Positions 8,187 to 14,670 of a stretch of DNA of 16,082 nucleotides are shown in pieces (position 1 is the stretch's first letter; every line of letters begins with the position of its first letter). Both the position numbers and the translations under genes were made by a program. Source of the stretch: Robiginitomaculum sp. GTDB lineage: Bacteria; Pseudomonadota; Alphaproteobacteria; Caulobacterales; Maricaulaceae. The stretch spans positions 1-16,082 of the forward strand of contig JAKITZ010000026.1 of the NCBI GenBank assembly GCA_021647805.1, in the 5' to 3' direction. The notes under the pieces were generated by a model that was given only the letters and a program-made list of their open reading frames with translations, ran no database searches and was not told where the DNA came from.

Positions 8187-8276
8187 TGTTTTAACCTGAC
8201 ACCTTGACCTTTTGCCGCTTCATCACTAGCTAGCTTGCGTAGGTGCCAAAATAATAATTTACAAAGGCACATTTGC

Positions 8277-8282
8277 AAGGAG
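8277..8282 (+). promoter_or_regulatory. Ribosome-binding site of trxA
   Basis: AAGGAG lies 6 bases before the ATG at 8289. It fixes the thioredoxin start there rather than at the in-frame ATG at 8235, whose extra 18 residues have no thioredoxin character. Confidence 0.8.
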
Positions 8283-8288
8283 ATAACT

Positions 8289-8618
8289 ATGCCAACAATT
8301 GCTGTAAGTGATGCAAATTTCGAGACCGATGTACTAAATGCCGACGGCCCAGTGTTGGTGGATTTTTGGGCTGAATGGTGTGGCCCTTGCAAACAAATCG
8401 GCCCAGCACTAGAAGAAATTGCCGATGAAATGCAAGGAATGGTTACTATTGCCAAAGTCAATATTGATGAGAATCCAGGCATTCCAAGCAAATACGGTGT
8501 GCGCGGTGTTCCAACATTGATGTTGTTTAGTGGCGGTCAAGTAACCGCAACTAAAGTAGGTGCAATGCCGAAAAGTAAAATTGCTGACTGGTTAAGCTCA
8601 GCTGTTGACGCTTCTTAA
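8289..8618 (+). CDS. trxA: Thioredoxin
   Basis: This 109-residue cytoplasmic thioredoxin reduces protein disulfides, itself recycled by thioredoxin reductase. The redox motif WCGPC is at residues 30-34 (cysteines 31 and 34), preceded by the buried Asp in VDFWAEW. The cis-proline loop is VRGVPT (P75), and the length is the family norm. The start is chosen on the AAGGAG and on family length. A 102 bp gap separates it from addA, enough for its own promoter, but I see no strong -35/-10 pair. The last 21 bases overlap the 3' end of the convergent folC gene, so the two messages are antisense to one another there. addA-trxA next to folC-accD is a conserved alphaproteobacterial arrangement. Confidence 0.97.
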   Translation: MPTIAVSDANFETDVLNADGPVLVDFWAEWCGPCKQIGPALEEIADEMQGMVTIAKVNIDENPGIPSKYGVRGVPTLMLFSGGQVTATKVGAMPKSKIADWLSSAVDAS

Positions 8619-9881
8619 GTTTAGAACCTCACCAACCAAATAAAGCGACCCGGTAATTAACAGCCGCGTTTTGTCTTTACTAAGGGACATGAGTGCGGCG
8701 TTAAGGTCGTGGTGAGCTTTTGCAGTAAAGCCAAGCTGTAATACTTGTTGCGTAAGCTCATTTACTGTTATCGGCGCTCTTGCGCCTAACAATGGCACCA
8801 GATGAATAATTGGCTCAAACTCCTTAAATGGCTGTAAGAAGCCAGATAAATCCTTGGTCGCCTGCATTGATAAAATCATCTCCAGTCGTAATGGTTCAAT
8901 CCGGTTTCTTTCACGAATAAAGCCGGACAACGCAATTGCTGCATGCGGATTGTGCGCCCCGTCAAGCCAGCCCTCTGTATCAAACGGCAATTGTTTAATT
9001 CCACTAAGCCGCTGCAACCTTCCTGGCCATGTTACCTGCTGTAAGCCCTTGGCGATAGCTTCTTCAGTCCACCCAAAATGCACAGCGGCGGCAATTGCCA
9101 ACCCGGCATTTTGCACCTGCCAAGAACCCTTTAATGCCGGAAGTGGTAAATCCAGTAATTGTGTTTCATCGCTCCACACCAACCTGGCATCTTCGAGCAG
9201 GCACGATATGTCTTCGCTTAAGAACTTCAATTCTGCCTTTTGTCTATAAGCAATACGCTCAAACACGTCTTTAACGTCATTTAGTTGAGCCGCGCTTATT
9301 ACCGGACATTGGTGTTTGATAATTCCAGCCTTGGCCTTGGCAATACCGGCAATATCATTTCCCAGCCAATCGCTATGCTCGATGCTGATCGGGGTGATCA
9401 AACATAATGCCGGTTTAGCTATAACATTGGTTGCGTCAAGCTCACCGCCCAACCCAACTTCAATGATTGCCAGATCAGCAGCAGTGCGACTAAAAGCAAT
9501 AAACATAGCAAGGCAAAGTAACTCAAACTCGGTCGCCGGAGCATTATCATTTATTGCCTCGACCTCCTCTAACAAGTCGGCCAATGTCTCATCAGACATC
9601 TCTTTGCCGGCGATAATATAACGCTCATTTAAGCGGATAAGATGCGGGCTGGTATGCACGTGAACCGTTAAACCTTGGGCAATTGCCATGGCTTTGACAA
9701 AAGCAATGGTAGAGCCTTTACCATTGCTACCAGCCACATGCACAACTGGTGGTAATGATAAGTGTGGATCACCGGCTTTTACCAATAATTCACACATTCT
9801 ATCAAGCCCGAGGTCAATTTTTTTATGATGCAATAAACTAAAGCGTTGCAAAGCAGCGTTGATACGCTCACCTGCCTTCAT
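8598..9881 (-). CDS. folC: Dihydrofolate synthase / folylpolyglutamate synthase
   Basis: FolC is a 427-residue ATP-dependent ligase of the Mur ligase superfamily. It adds glutamate to dihydropteroate and extends folate polyglutamate tails. Visible are the P-loop AGSNGKGST (50-58), HTSPHLIRLNERY (76-88), EVGLGGELDATN (141-152), HSDWLGNDI and the KAGIIK stretch near 184-189 that holds the lysine expected to be carbamylated. WLDGAHNPHA in the C-terminal domain is the usual glutamate-ligase motif. The ATG overlaps the accD stop by 4 bases (ATGA), which implies translational coupling in an accD-folC operon. The 3' end overlaps trxA. Whether it has one or both of the two activities cannot be told from sequence alone. 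Confidence 0.95.
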   Translation of the reverse strand: MKAGERINAALQRFSLLHHKKIDLGLDRMCELLVKAGDPHLSLPPVVHVAGSNGKGSTIAFVKAMAIAQGLTVHVHTSPHLIRLNERYIIAGKEMSDETLADLLEEVEAINDNAPATEFELLCLAMFIAFSRTAADLAIIEVGLGGELDATNVIAKPALCLITPISIEHSDWLGNDIAGIAKAKAGIIKHQCPVISAAQLNDVKDVFERIAYRQKAELKFLSEDISCLLEDARLVWSDETQLLDLPLPALKGSWQVQNAGLAIAAAVHFGWTEEAIAKGLQQVTWPGRLQRLSGIKQLPFDTEGWLDGAHNPHAAIALSGFIRERNRIEPLRLEMILSMQATKDLSGFLQPFKEFEPIIHLVPLLGARAPITVNELTQQVLQLGFTAKAHHDLNAALMSLSKDKTRLLITGSLYLVGEVLNLRSVNS

Positions 9882-10732
9882 GCAGCGGACTTTCTTAATA
9901 AAACCCGCAAATACTGACCAATAGTTCGCGGTAAGTTTTTACGCTCAACCACAGCATCAATCATACCGTGCTCAAGCAAATATTCCGCCCGTTGGAAACC
10001 TTCTGGCAGTTTTTCACGAATAGTTTGCTCGATCACTCTAGGTCCAGCAAAACAAATCAGCGCTCGTGGCTCGGCCAGATGCACATCGCCAAGCATGGCA
10101 TAAGATGCAGTAACGCCGCCAGTGGTTGGATCAGCCAAGATCACAATATATGGCAAAGCCGCATTTTTTAATTCTTGTAAAGCCAAAGTGGTGCGTGGCA
10201 TCTGCATTAACGAAAGAGCGCCTTCTTGCATTCTTGCGCCACCGGCCGATGTAAACGCCAGCAAAGGCAGTTTGCGACGAACAGCTTCTTCAGCCGCGCG
10301 GATAAACCCCTCACCAGCAGCCATGCCTAGCGATCCGCCCATAAAGTTAAAGTTCTGCACAAAGACCACAGCCTCAATACCATCAACTTTACCAACGCCG
10401 ACCGAAACAGCGTCTTGATCACCGGTCTTGGCTCTGGCCAGCTTCAAGCGTTCTGTATAGCGTTTGTGATCACGAAACTTTAATGGATCAGCTGGCACCG
10501 GTGGCAGTTCTACCGGCTCCCATTTTTCATCATCAAATGTATAGCTAAACCGTAATTGCGGCCCGATACGCATATGATGACCAGCCGGAGTAACATGTAA
10601 ACCTGCTTGCAGGTCGGTATGAAATACCATTTCTCCAGACATCGGACATTTGATCCACAAATTTTCCGGCGTATCACGCTTGGAAAAGATTTTTTTCATC
10701 CCCGGAGGGGTAAGTTTATCAAGCCAGTTCAT
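9878..10732 (-). CDS. accD: Acetyl-CoA carboxylase carboxyltransferase subunit beta
   Basis: This 284-residue protein is the beta half of the carboxyltransferase that moves CO2 from biotin carboxyl carrier protein to acetyl-CoA, the first committed step of fatty acid synthesis; AccA is its partner. The carboxyltransferase core is intact: FMGGSLGMAAGEG, AFTSAGGARMQEG, ADPTTGGVTASYA and FAGPRVIEQT. The N-terminal zinc ribbon is degenerate: of the four cysteines expected, only C29 remains, with S32, T48 and G51 at the other three places. This loss is common in alphaproteobacterial AccD and does not by itself mean loss of function. The ATG has only a weak, distant purine-rich sequence upstream. 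A candidate promoter lies in the repeat element 85-110 bp upstream. folC follows with a 4-base overlap. Confidence 0.97.
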   Translation of the reverse strand: MNWLDKLTPPGMKKIFSKRDTPENLWIKCPMSGEMVFHTDLQAGLHVTPAGHHMRIGPQLRFSYTFDDEKWEPVELPPVPADPLKFRDHKRYTERLKLARAKTGDQDAVSVGVGKVDGIEAVVFVQNFNFMGGSLGMAAGEGFIRAAEEAVRRKLPLLAFTSAGGARMQEGALSLMQMPRTTLALQELKNAALPYIVILADPTTGGVTASYAMLGDVHLAEPRALICFAGPRVIEQTIREKLPEGFQRAEYLLEHGMIDAVVERKNLPRTIGQYLRVLLRKSAA

Positions 10733-10781
10733 TAGAATGCATTACTCTTTTTATTTCATGAGGACGGTGTAATAGCGCAAG

Positions 10782-10890
10782 GTATACTAAAAACACTGAA
10801 TCAAACTGTATTTTTAGTATACTTTATCTTTGTGATCCATCAACTTATCCAAAAACTGGTAACCACTTTTTGAGTCGATGGAGTATAATT
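10782..10890. repeat. Composite intergenic element, copy A (palindrome plus conserved box)
   Basis: A perfect 12-bp inverted repeat, GTATACTAAAAA (10782-10793) and TTTTTAGTATAC (10811-10822), is followed after 6 bases by a 62-bp box (10829-10890). The box begins TTTGTGATCCATCAACTTA and ends CACTTTTTGAGTCGATGG plus AGTATAA. The box is itself an imperfect inverted repeat (CCATC...GATGG with an inner CCAAAAA/CTTTTTG pair). It ends next to the stop codon of the DUF2147 gene. A related copy lies at 14452-14620 in the same orientation. No T-tract follows the palindrome on the minus strand, so it is not a standard terminator for the upstream gene. Confidence 0.65.
10816..10843 (-). promoter_or_regulatory. 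Candidate promoter for accD within repeat copy A
   Basis: On the minus strand TTGATG (10843-10838) is followed, 16 bases later, by TATACT (10821-10816). These match the sigma-70 consensus at four and five of six positions. The -10 falls in the right arm of the palindrome, so the transcript would start near 10809, about 77 bases upstream of accD. This is prediction from sequence only. Confidence 0.35.
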
Positions 10891-10891
10891 A

Positions 10892-11305
10892 TTATTCAAG
10901 TTTTGTCCAAATTTGCGCTTTACAAATCGGTCCAACGCAACCCTTTACTTGTAAGGTCCCTTCGCTAAGTTTCTTGATTGATGAGCGATAGGTTTTACCT
11001 TCGCTGGCATCATAAATCTTGCCTTTGCTCCAGTTTTTATCTTTTTTCTGGAAGCCCCAGATCATTTGTATGCCCATTACACTGCGCTCACGTAACGCTA
11101 TATCAGGGTTTTGCTCGTCAAGTTGGTTCTCATCTTCGACCCAAACTAACGTTCCGCATGGTGTGCCATCACCACAATCAGCGATTTGAATATGACCGGT
11201 TTTTGATTCGCTCAACCATAAGCCATTAACATCATGTGGGTTAGCCATCGCCGGTGCAGCAGCTAATGCAAAAATTATTGCAATTACTGGAATAAAAAGT
11301 TTCAT
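10892..11305 (-). CDS. DUF2147 family secreted protein
   Basis: This 137-residue protein has a cleavable signal peptide: MKLF, a hydrophobic stretch to about residue 16, then APAMA-NP. The mature part matches the DUF2147 pattern: NGLWLSE near the start, a C-x5-CGTLVW segment, D...NPD, WSKGKIYD with GKTYRSS and a C-terminal LQVKGC...IW strand. Family members are beta-rich envelope or periplasmic proteins of unknown biochemical role. The start at 11305 is chosen because AGGA (11317-11314) lies 8 bases upstream and the signal peptide then begins MKLF; ATGs at 11311 and 11329 are in frame but badly placed. It lies 57 bp after the trpA stop and 159 bp before accD, so it may be cotranscribed with trp. 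Nothing links it to tryptophan or fatty acid synthesis; it looks like an insertion in an otherwise conserved gene row. Confidence 0.82.
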   Translation of the reverse strand: MKLFIPVIAIIFALAAAPAMANPHDVNGLWLSESKTGHIQIADCGDGTPCGTLVWVEDENQLDEQNPDIALRERSVMGIQMIWGFQKKDKNWSKGKIYDASEGKTYRSSIKKLSEGTLQVKGCVGPICKAQIWTKLE

Positions 11306-11313
11306 AATCATTT

Positions 11314-11317
11314 TCCT
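11314..11317 (-). promoter_or_regulatory. Ribosome-binding site of the DUF2147 gene
   Basis: AGGA on the minus strand stands 8 bases before the ATG at 11305. It is too close (2 bases) to the ATG at 11311, so it favours the 137-residue product. Confidence 0.6.
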
Positions 11318-11362
11318 AAAATCAGACACATAAAGATAATAGCAGATGATTTGATATGTCGT

Positions 11363-12160
11363 CTAGGTTTTACAATGAGTGGCATCAGCCAATTTCTTAA
11401 CTAATTCAAAAGCAGCTTTTACACCGGTCTTATGCATTGTTGCAACAATTGCACTACCAACCACCACCCCATCAGTACAATTTGCGATTATTTGTGCTGT
11501 TTGCGGTGTGCGCACTCCAAAACCTACAGCCACTGGCAGGTCGGTGTGTAATTTAATATTCTGCACTGCATTGGCGACCTCTGTAGCATCAGGAACAGCA
11601 TCACCTGTAACTCCGGTGACCGAGACATAATAAACAAAGCCGCTTACTCCTGATAACACTTTTGGCAACCGCTCTCCGACAGTGGTCGGCGCAATAAGGC
11701 GGATCAAAGCAATATCATTTTCGGTTAAGGCTTTAGCAAATGGGTCGCTTTCTTCAGGGGGAAGATCAACAATGATCATGCCGTCCACACCTGCTTTGGC
11801 CGCCGCTTTGGCAAAAACCTGCCAACCCATGTGATGCACAGGATTGGCATAGCCCATTAAAATTAGCGGTGTATCGGGGTGGGCTTTTCGAAAGTCTTTG
11901 GCCAATGATAAAACGCCCGCCATTTTTGTATCGGCCAATAATGAGCGTTGCGCTGCTTGTTGAATAGTTAAACCCTCGGCTACCGGATCGGAAAATGGCA
12001 TGCCAAGTTCGACAATATCAGCACCAGCATCTGGCAGACCCAGCAAAAGTTCCCGCGAAATAGCCAGATCAGGGTCGCCTGCCATCATATAGGCAATGAA
12101 TGTGCTTTGATTATTAGCAGTTCTTTTAGCAAAAGCATTGGAAATGCGGTTGATGCTCAT
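11363..12160 (-). CDS. trpA: Tryptophan synthase alpha subunit
   Basis: This 265-residue TIM-barrel enzyme cleaves indole-3-glycerol phosphate to indole and glyceraldehyde 3-phosphate and passes indole to TrpB. The catalytic glutamate is E51 in VELGMPFSDP. The position equal to E. coli Asp60 is Glu62 (FSDPVAEG) rather than Asp, and the usual following Pro is Leu (GLTIQ). The phosphate and closure loops are present: SVTGVTG, VGFGVRTP and VVVGSAIV. The ATG overlaps the trpB stop by 4 bases (ATGA), so the two subunits are translationally coupled, as expected for an obligate complex. The Asp-to-Glu change keeps the acid and occurs in some other bacterial TrpA proteins as I recall, so the enzyme is probably active. 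Confidence 0.97.
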   Translation of the reverse strand: MSINRISNAFAKRTANNQSTFIAYMMAGDPDLAISRELLLGLPDAGADIVELGMPFSDPVAEGLTIQQAAQRSLLADTKMAGVLSLAKDFRKAHPDTPLILMGYANPVHHMGWQVFAKAAAKAGVDGMIIVDLPPEESDPFAKALTENDIALIRLIAPTTVGERLPKVLSGVSGFVYYVSVTGVTGDAVPDATEVANAVQNIKLHTDLPVAVGFGVRTPQTAQIIANCTDGVVVGSAIVATMHKTGVKAAFELVKKLADATHCKT

Positions 12161-13365
12161 ATTTCAATCCCCAAATGACCAGCAACTGCAAATACATCTT
12201 TATCGCCACGTCCGCACATGTTCATGACGATCAAACCATTGTTGCCCAACTCTTTGGCCAGATCACCCACTCTGGCCAGTGCATGAGCTGGCTCTAATGC
12301 TGGGATAATGCCTTCAAGCCGGGTGCATAGTTGAAATGAATCCAGAGCTTCTTGATCAGTAGCAGAGAGATATTCCACCCGACCAATATCATGTAAATAA
12401 GAATGTTCAGGGCCAATTCCCGGATAATCCAGACCAGCAGAAATTGAATGGGCGTCGGCAATTTGCCCATCATCGTCTTGTAATAGATATGTCCGGTTGC
12501 CGTGTAATATTCCCGGCTTTCCACCGCTCAAAGATGCAGCGTGTTTAGTGGTTTGTAAGCCCTTCCCGGCGGCTTCTACCCCGATAAGGCGCACCTGCTT
12601 GTCGTCTAAAAAGGGATAAAATAAACCGATGGCATTAGAGCCTCCACCGATACAAGCAACACAGGCATCAGGTAAGCGGCCTTCGCGTTGTAATATTTGC
12701 TCTCTTGCTTCACGGCCAATAACTGATTGCAGATCACGAACCATTTCTGGGTATGGGTGCGGGCCGGCAGCCGTACCTATCACATAAAAAGTATCATCAA
12801 CATTGGTTACCCAATCACGCAAAGCCTCGTTCATTGCGTCTTTTAAGGTGCCGGTTCCCGATGTTACTGGAACAATTTTAGCGCCAAGCAATTTCATTCG
12901 AAATACGTTTGGTTTTTGCCGCTCAATATCTGTGGCTCCCATAAACACCACGCATTCAAGACCAAACCGCGCCGCGACGGTTGCCGTGGCTACGCCGTGT
13001 TGTCCGGCTCCGGTTTCGGCGATGACCCGAGTTTTGCCCATGCGTTTGGCCAACAATACCTGTCCCAAACAATTATTGATCTTGTGAGCGCCAGTATGGT
13101 TTAGCTCATCGCGTTTGAACCAAATTTTTGCGCCGCCAAAGTGTTCTGATAATCGCTCCGCATGATAAATAGCACTTGGCCGGCCAACATAGTCTTTAAG
13201 GTACCCGTCCATTTGCTCGATGAATGCCGGGTCAGTCTTTGCCTTTTTCCAAACCTGCTCCAACTCCAGCACCAACGGCATTAGGGTTTCTGGCACATAA
13301 CGCCCACCAAAATCACCAAATCGACCGTGATCATCAGGGTAAGAACTATTATATTTTTTAGTCAT
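12157..13365 (-). CDS. trpB: Tryptophan synthase beta subunit
   Basis: This 402-residue PLP enzyme condenses indole with serine to give tryptophan. The PLP lysine is K95 in NHTGAHKINN, followed by the glutamate loop AETGAGQHG and the phosphate-binding CIGGGSNAIG. SAGLDYPGIGPEH and the C-terminal CGRGDKD are also intact. The start at 13365 is chosen because GAGG (13374-13371) stands 5 bases upstream and the product then begins like other alphaproteobacterial TrpB. An in-frame ATG at 13386 would add seven residues. With the chosen start the gene overlaps trpF by 8 bp and trpA by 4 bp, a compact trpFBA unit. Confidence 0.96.
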   Translation of the reverse strand: MTKKYNSSYPDDHGRFGDFGGRYVPETLMPLVLELEQVWKKAKTDPAFIEQMDGYLKDYVGRPSAIYHAERLSEHFGGAKIWFKRDELNHTGAHKINNCLGQVLLAKRMGKTRVIAETGAGQHGVATATVAARFGLECVVFMGATDIERQKPNVFRMKLLGAKIVPVTSGTGTLKDAMNEALRDWVTNVDDTFYVIGTAAGPHPYPEMVRDLQSVIGREAREQILQREGRLPDACVACIGGGSNAIGLFYPFLDDKQVRLIGVEAAGKGLQTTKHAASLSGGKPGILHGNRTYLLQDDDGQIADAHSISAGLDYPGIGPEHSYLHDIGRVEYLSATDQEALDSFQLCTRLEGIIPALEPAHALARVGDLAKELGNNGLIVMNMCGRGDKDVFAVAGHLGIEI

Positions 13366-14002
13366 CAGAGCCTCGAGCTTTTGCACAAAATGCCTGTAAC
13401 AGGCTCTTATCTTTTAACCCCGCGCTACTTTCAACACCAGATGAAACATCAACCATTTTTGCACCGCTTTGGGAAATAGCCATTGCAACATTTTGCGGTG
13501 TCAGTCCGCCAGCAAGTAAAAATGGTCGCGAAGGGTTAGCTTGATTTAATAACGACCAATTAAAAGCAATTCCTAAACCACCCTCACGGCTAGAGCCAGC
13601 CATCGGGCGGGCATCAAACAAGAACTCGGCTGCGGTGGTCGAATAACGATCAGCATCGGTAATGTCTTGGCTCCGCGCAATTGCAAATGCTTTGATGATT
13701 GGTATGCGATGCTGTTTCCACAAAGAACGCACTCGTTTTGGGCTTTCATTTCCATGTAACTGCAAAAAATCCGGTTTGATATTACTGACAATTCGCTTGA
13801 TCAACTTATCGCCAGGATTAACCACAACCGCGACGATTAGCGCTCGCCCACGAATCACTTCGGAAAACTCTGCTGCTTTTTCCATATCCAGTAGCCGCGG
13901 ACTATTTGGCGCTAACATCAAGCCAATTCTCTCAACTCCTAGCGCCAGAGATGCCTGTAGGCCGGTAGTTTCCGTTATTCCGCATACCTTGATAATAGTC
14001 AT
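13358..14002 (-). CDS. trpF: Phosphoribosylanthranilate isomerase
   Basis: This 214-residue TIM barrel catalyses the Amadori rearrangement of phosphoribosylanthranilate to CdRP in tryptophan synthesis. The catalytic pair is Cys7 (KVCGIT) and Asp130 (LFDARP), with GGLGIAFNW, LAGGLTPQN and VDVSSGVES supplying the phosphate-binding region. The start at 14002 is chosen because the family begins right at the KVCGIT strand. The open frame continues upstream to 14059, but those 19 codons run through the terminator hairpin at 14021-14050 and lack family character. The spacing to ihfB is 84 bp. No trpC (IGP synthase) or trpD/E is adjacent, which is usual for the split trp genes of alphaproteobacteria. 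Confidence 0.95.
   Translation of the reverse strand: MTIIKVCGITETTGLQASLALGVERIGLMLAPNSPRLLDMEKAAEFSEVIRGRALIVAVVVNPGDKLIKRIVSNIKPDFLQLHGNESPKRVRSLWKQHRIPIIKAFAIARSQDITDADRYSTTAAEFLFDARPMAGSSREGGLGIAFNWSLLNQANPSRPFLLAGGLTPQNVAMAISQSGAKMVDVSSGVESSAGLKDKSLLQAFCAKARGSDD
13371..13374 (-). promoter_or_regulatory. Ribosome-binding site deciding the trpB start
   Basis: GAGG on the minus strand, inside the end of trpF, lies 5 bases upstream of the ATG at 13365. It favours this start over the ATG at 13386. Confidence 0.55.
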
Positions 14003-14020
14003 GGATAAAAACCTGAAAGA

Positions 14021-14050
14021 ATAAGGCACCAGCCATTGCCGGTGCCTTAT
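14021..14050 (-). terminator. Intrinsic terminator-like hairpin between ihfB and trpF
   Basis: A perfect 10-bp inverted repeat, ATAAGGCACC (14021-14030) and GGTGCCTTAT (14041-14050), has a 10-base loop. On the minus strand it is followed by TCTTTCAGGTTTTT, a moderately T-rich run. It should end ihfB transcription. Its base is only 18 bases from the trpF start, so it also sits in the trpF leader if transcription starts further up. Confidence 0.75.
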
Positions 14051-14086
14051 AAAGTTCAAAATAAAATAGAGTAAATTACAAGAGAA

Positions 14087-14377
14087 TCAAGAGCTACGTG
14101 AAGCATCAACCTTTTGACGTAAAGCTTTTCCAGCCTTGAAAAATGGTACTGATTTAGCCGCTACTTTGACTGATTCGCCAGATTTGGGATTACGCCCAAT
14201 TCTTGGATCTCGATGGCGAACCGAAAATGCGCCAAACCCACGAAGCTCAACCCGGTCACCTTTTTCTAACGTCGCCGAAATTTCATCAAATACAGTTGCA
14301 ACAATTCGCTCAATATCCCGTTGGAATAGGTGCGGGTTTTCTTCAGTTAATTGTGCAATAAGTTCAGACTTTATCAT
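14087..14377 (-). CDS. ihfB: Integration host factor subunit beta
   Basis: This 96-residue DNA-bending protein of the HU/IHF family pairs with IhfA to bend DNA sharply at specific sites in replication, recombination and transcription. The N-terminal helices (KSELIAQL...DIERIVATVFDEI) lead into ELRGFGAFSVRHRDPRIGRNPKSGE. The Pro in GRNPKSGE is the residue that intercalates at the tip of the beta arm. Identification as the beta rather than the alpha subunit or HU rests on the overall sequence and on its place right after rpsA, which is where ihfB lies in most proteobacteria. The purine run AAGGGG stands 11 bases before the ATG. Upstream is a 169-bp repeat element that may carry a promoter. A terminator hairpin follows. 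Confidence 0.95.
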   Translation of the reverse strand: MIKSELIAQLTEENPHLFQRDIERIVATVFDEISATLEKGDRVELRGFGAFSVRHRDPRIGRNPKSGESVKVAAKSVPFFKAGKALRQKVDASRSS

Positions 14378-14451
14378 GTGCTTACAATCCCCTTATGTTA
14401 ATCACAAGCTGACATTTTGAACTTGTGCTAGTCAATATGCTTTTACGTATT

Positions 14452-14620
14452 GATTATGATCAAACCACCGAATCTAACGGTGTTTTGACCATAATCTTCT
14501 TTGTTGTCCATCAACTTACCCAAAAAGTTTTTTAAGTGGTCGCAATCCTTTGCCACAAAACCGGTTCCCACTTTTGTTAGGATTGCTCCGTTCCACTTTT
14601 TGGATCGATAGAGTATAAAA
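14452..14620. repeat. Composite intergenic element, copy B (palindrome plus conserved box)
   Basis: An imperfect inverted repeat with arms of about 19 bp (14452-14470 and 14478-14496; GATTATG...CATAATC outside, CACCG/CGGTG inside) is followed by a 122-bp box (about 14499-14620). The box begins CTTTGTTGTCCATCAACTTA and ends CACTTTTTGGATCGATAG plus AGTATAA, matching the two ends of copy A. Its middle holds an extra nested stem (GCAATCCT / AGGATTGC, 14532-14539 and 14579-14586) that copy A lacks. The box can fold into one long interrupted stem. Confidence 0.65.
14488..14514 (-). promoter_or_regulatory. Weak candidate promoter for ihfB within repeat copy B
   Basis: TTGATG (14514-14509, minus strand) occurs at the same place in the element as the -35 candidate of copy A. 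A TATGGT (14493-14488) follows after 15 bases, matching four of six -10 positions. Spacing is short and support is weak. Confidence 0.2.
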
Positions 14621-14651
14621 CAATAAGGGGCCGGAAATTCCGACCCCTTAT
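14612..14651 (-). terminator. Intrinsic terminator of rpsA
   Basis: ATAAGGGGCCGGAA (14623-14636) and TTCCGACCCCTTAT (14638-14651) form a 14-bp stem with one mismatch. On the minus strand it is followed by TGTTTTATAC, a U-rich tail. It begins 20 bases after the rpsA stop. The tail overlaps the end of repeat copy B. Confidence 0.88.
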
Positions 14652-14670
14652 CTTCTATTAAATGCAGTAA

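Larger units (their letters stand above)
14378..14670. other. Intergenic region between ihfB and rpsA
   Basis: These 293 bases hold no gene. They contain a weak inverted repeat (CACAAG 14403-14408 / CTTGTG 14422-14427), the composite repeat copy B (14452-14620) and the rpsA terminator (14612-14651). Any ihfB promoter must lie here or further up in rpsA. Confidence 0.7.

Noticed and set aside
8204..8232. trxA promoter TTGACC with TAGCTA
   Set aside because: The -35 is good, but the putative -10 matches only two of six consensus positions.
8235..8288. N-terminal extension of thioredoxin from the ATG at 8235
   Set aside because: No ribosome-binding site at that start, a strong AAGGAG at 8277-8282 instead, and the extra residues do not fit the family.
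10782..10822. Intrinsic terminator for the DUF2147 gene
   Set aside because: The palindrome is very A/T-rich with a 17-base loop, and the minus-strand sequence after it (CTTGCGCTATT) is not a T-tract.
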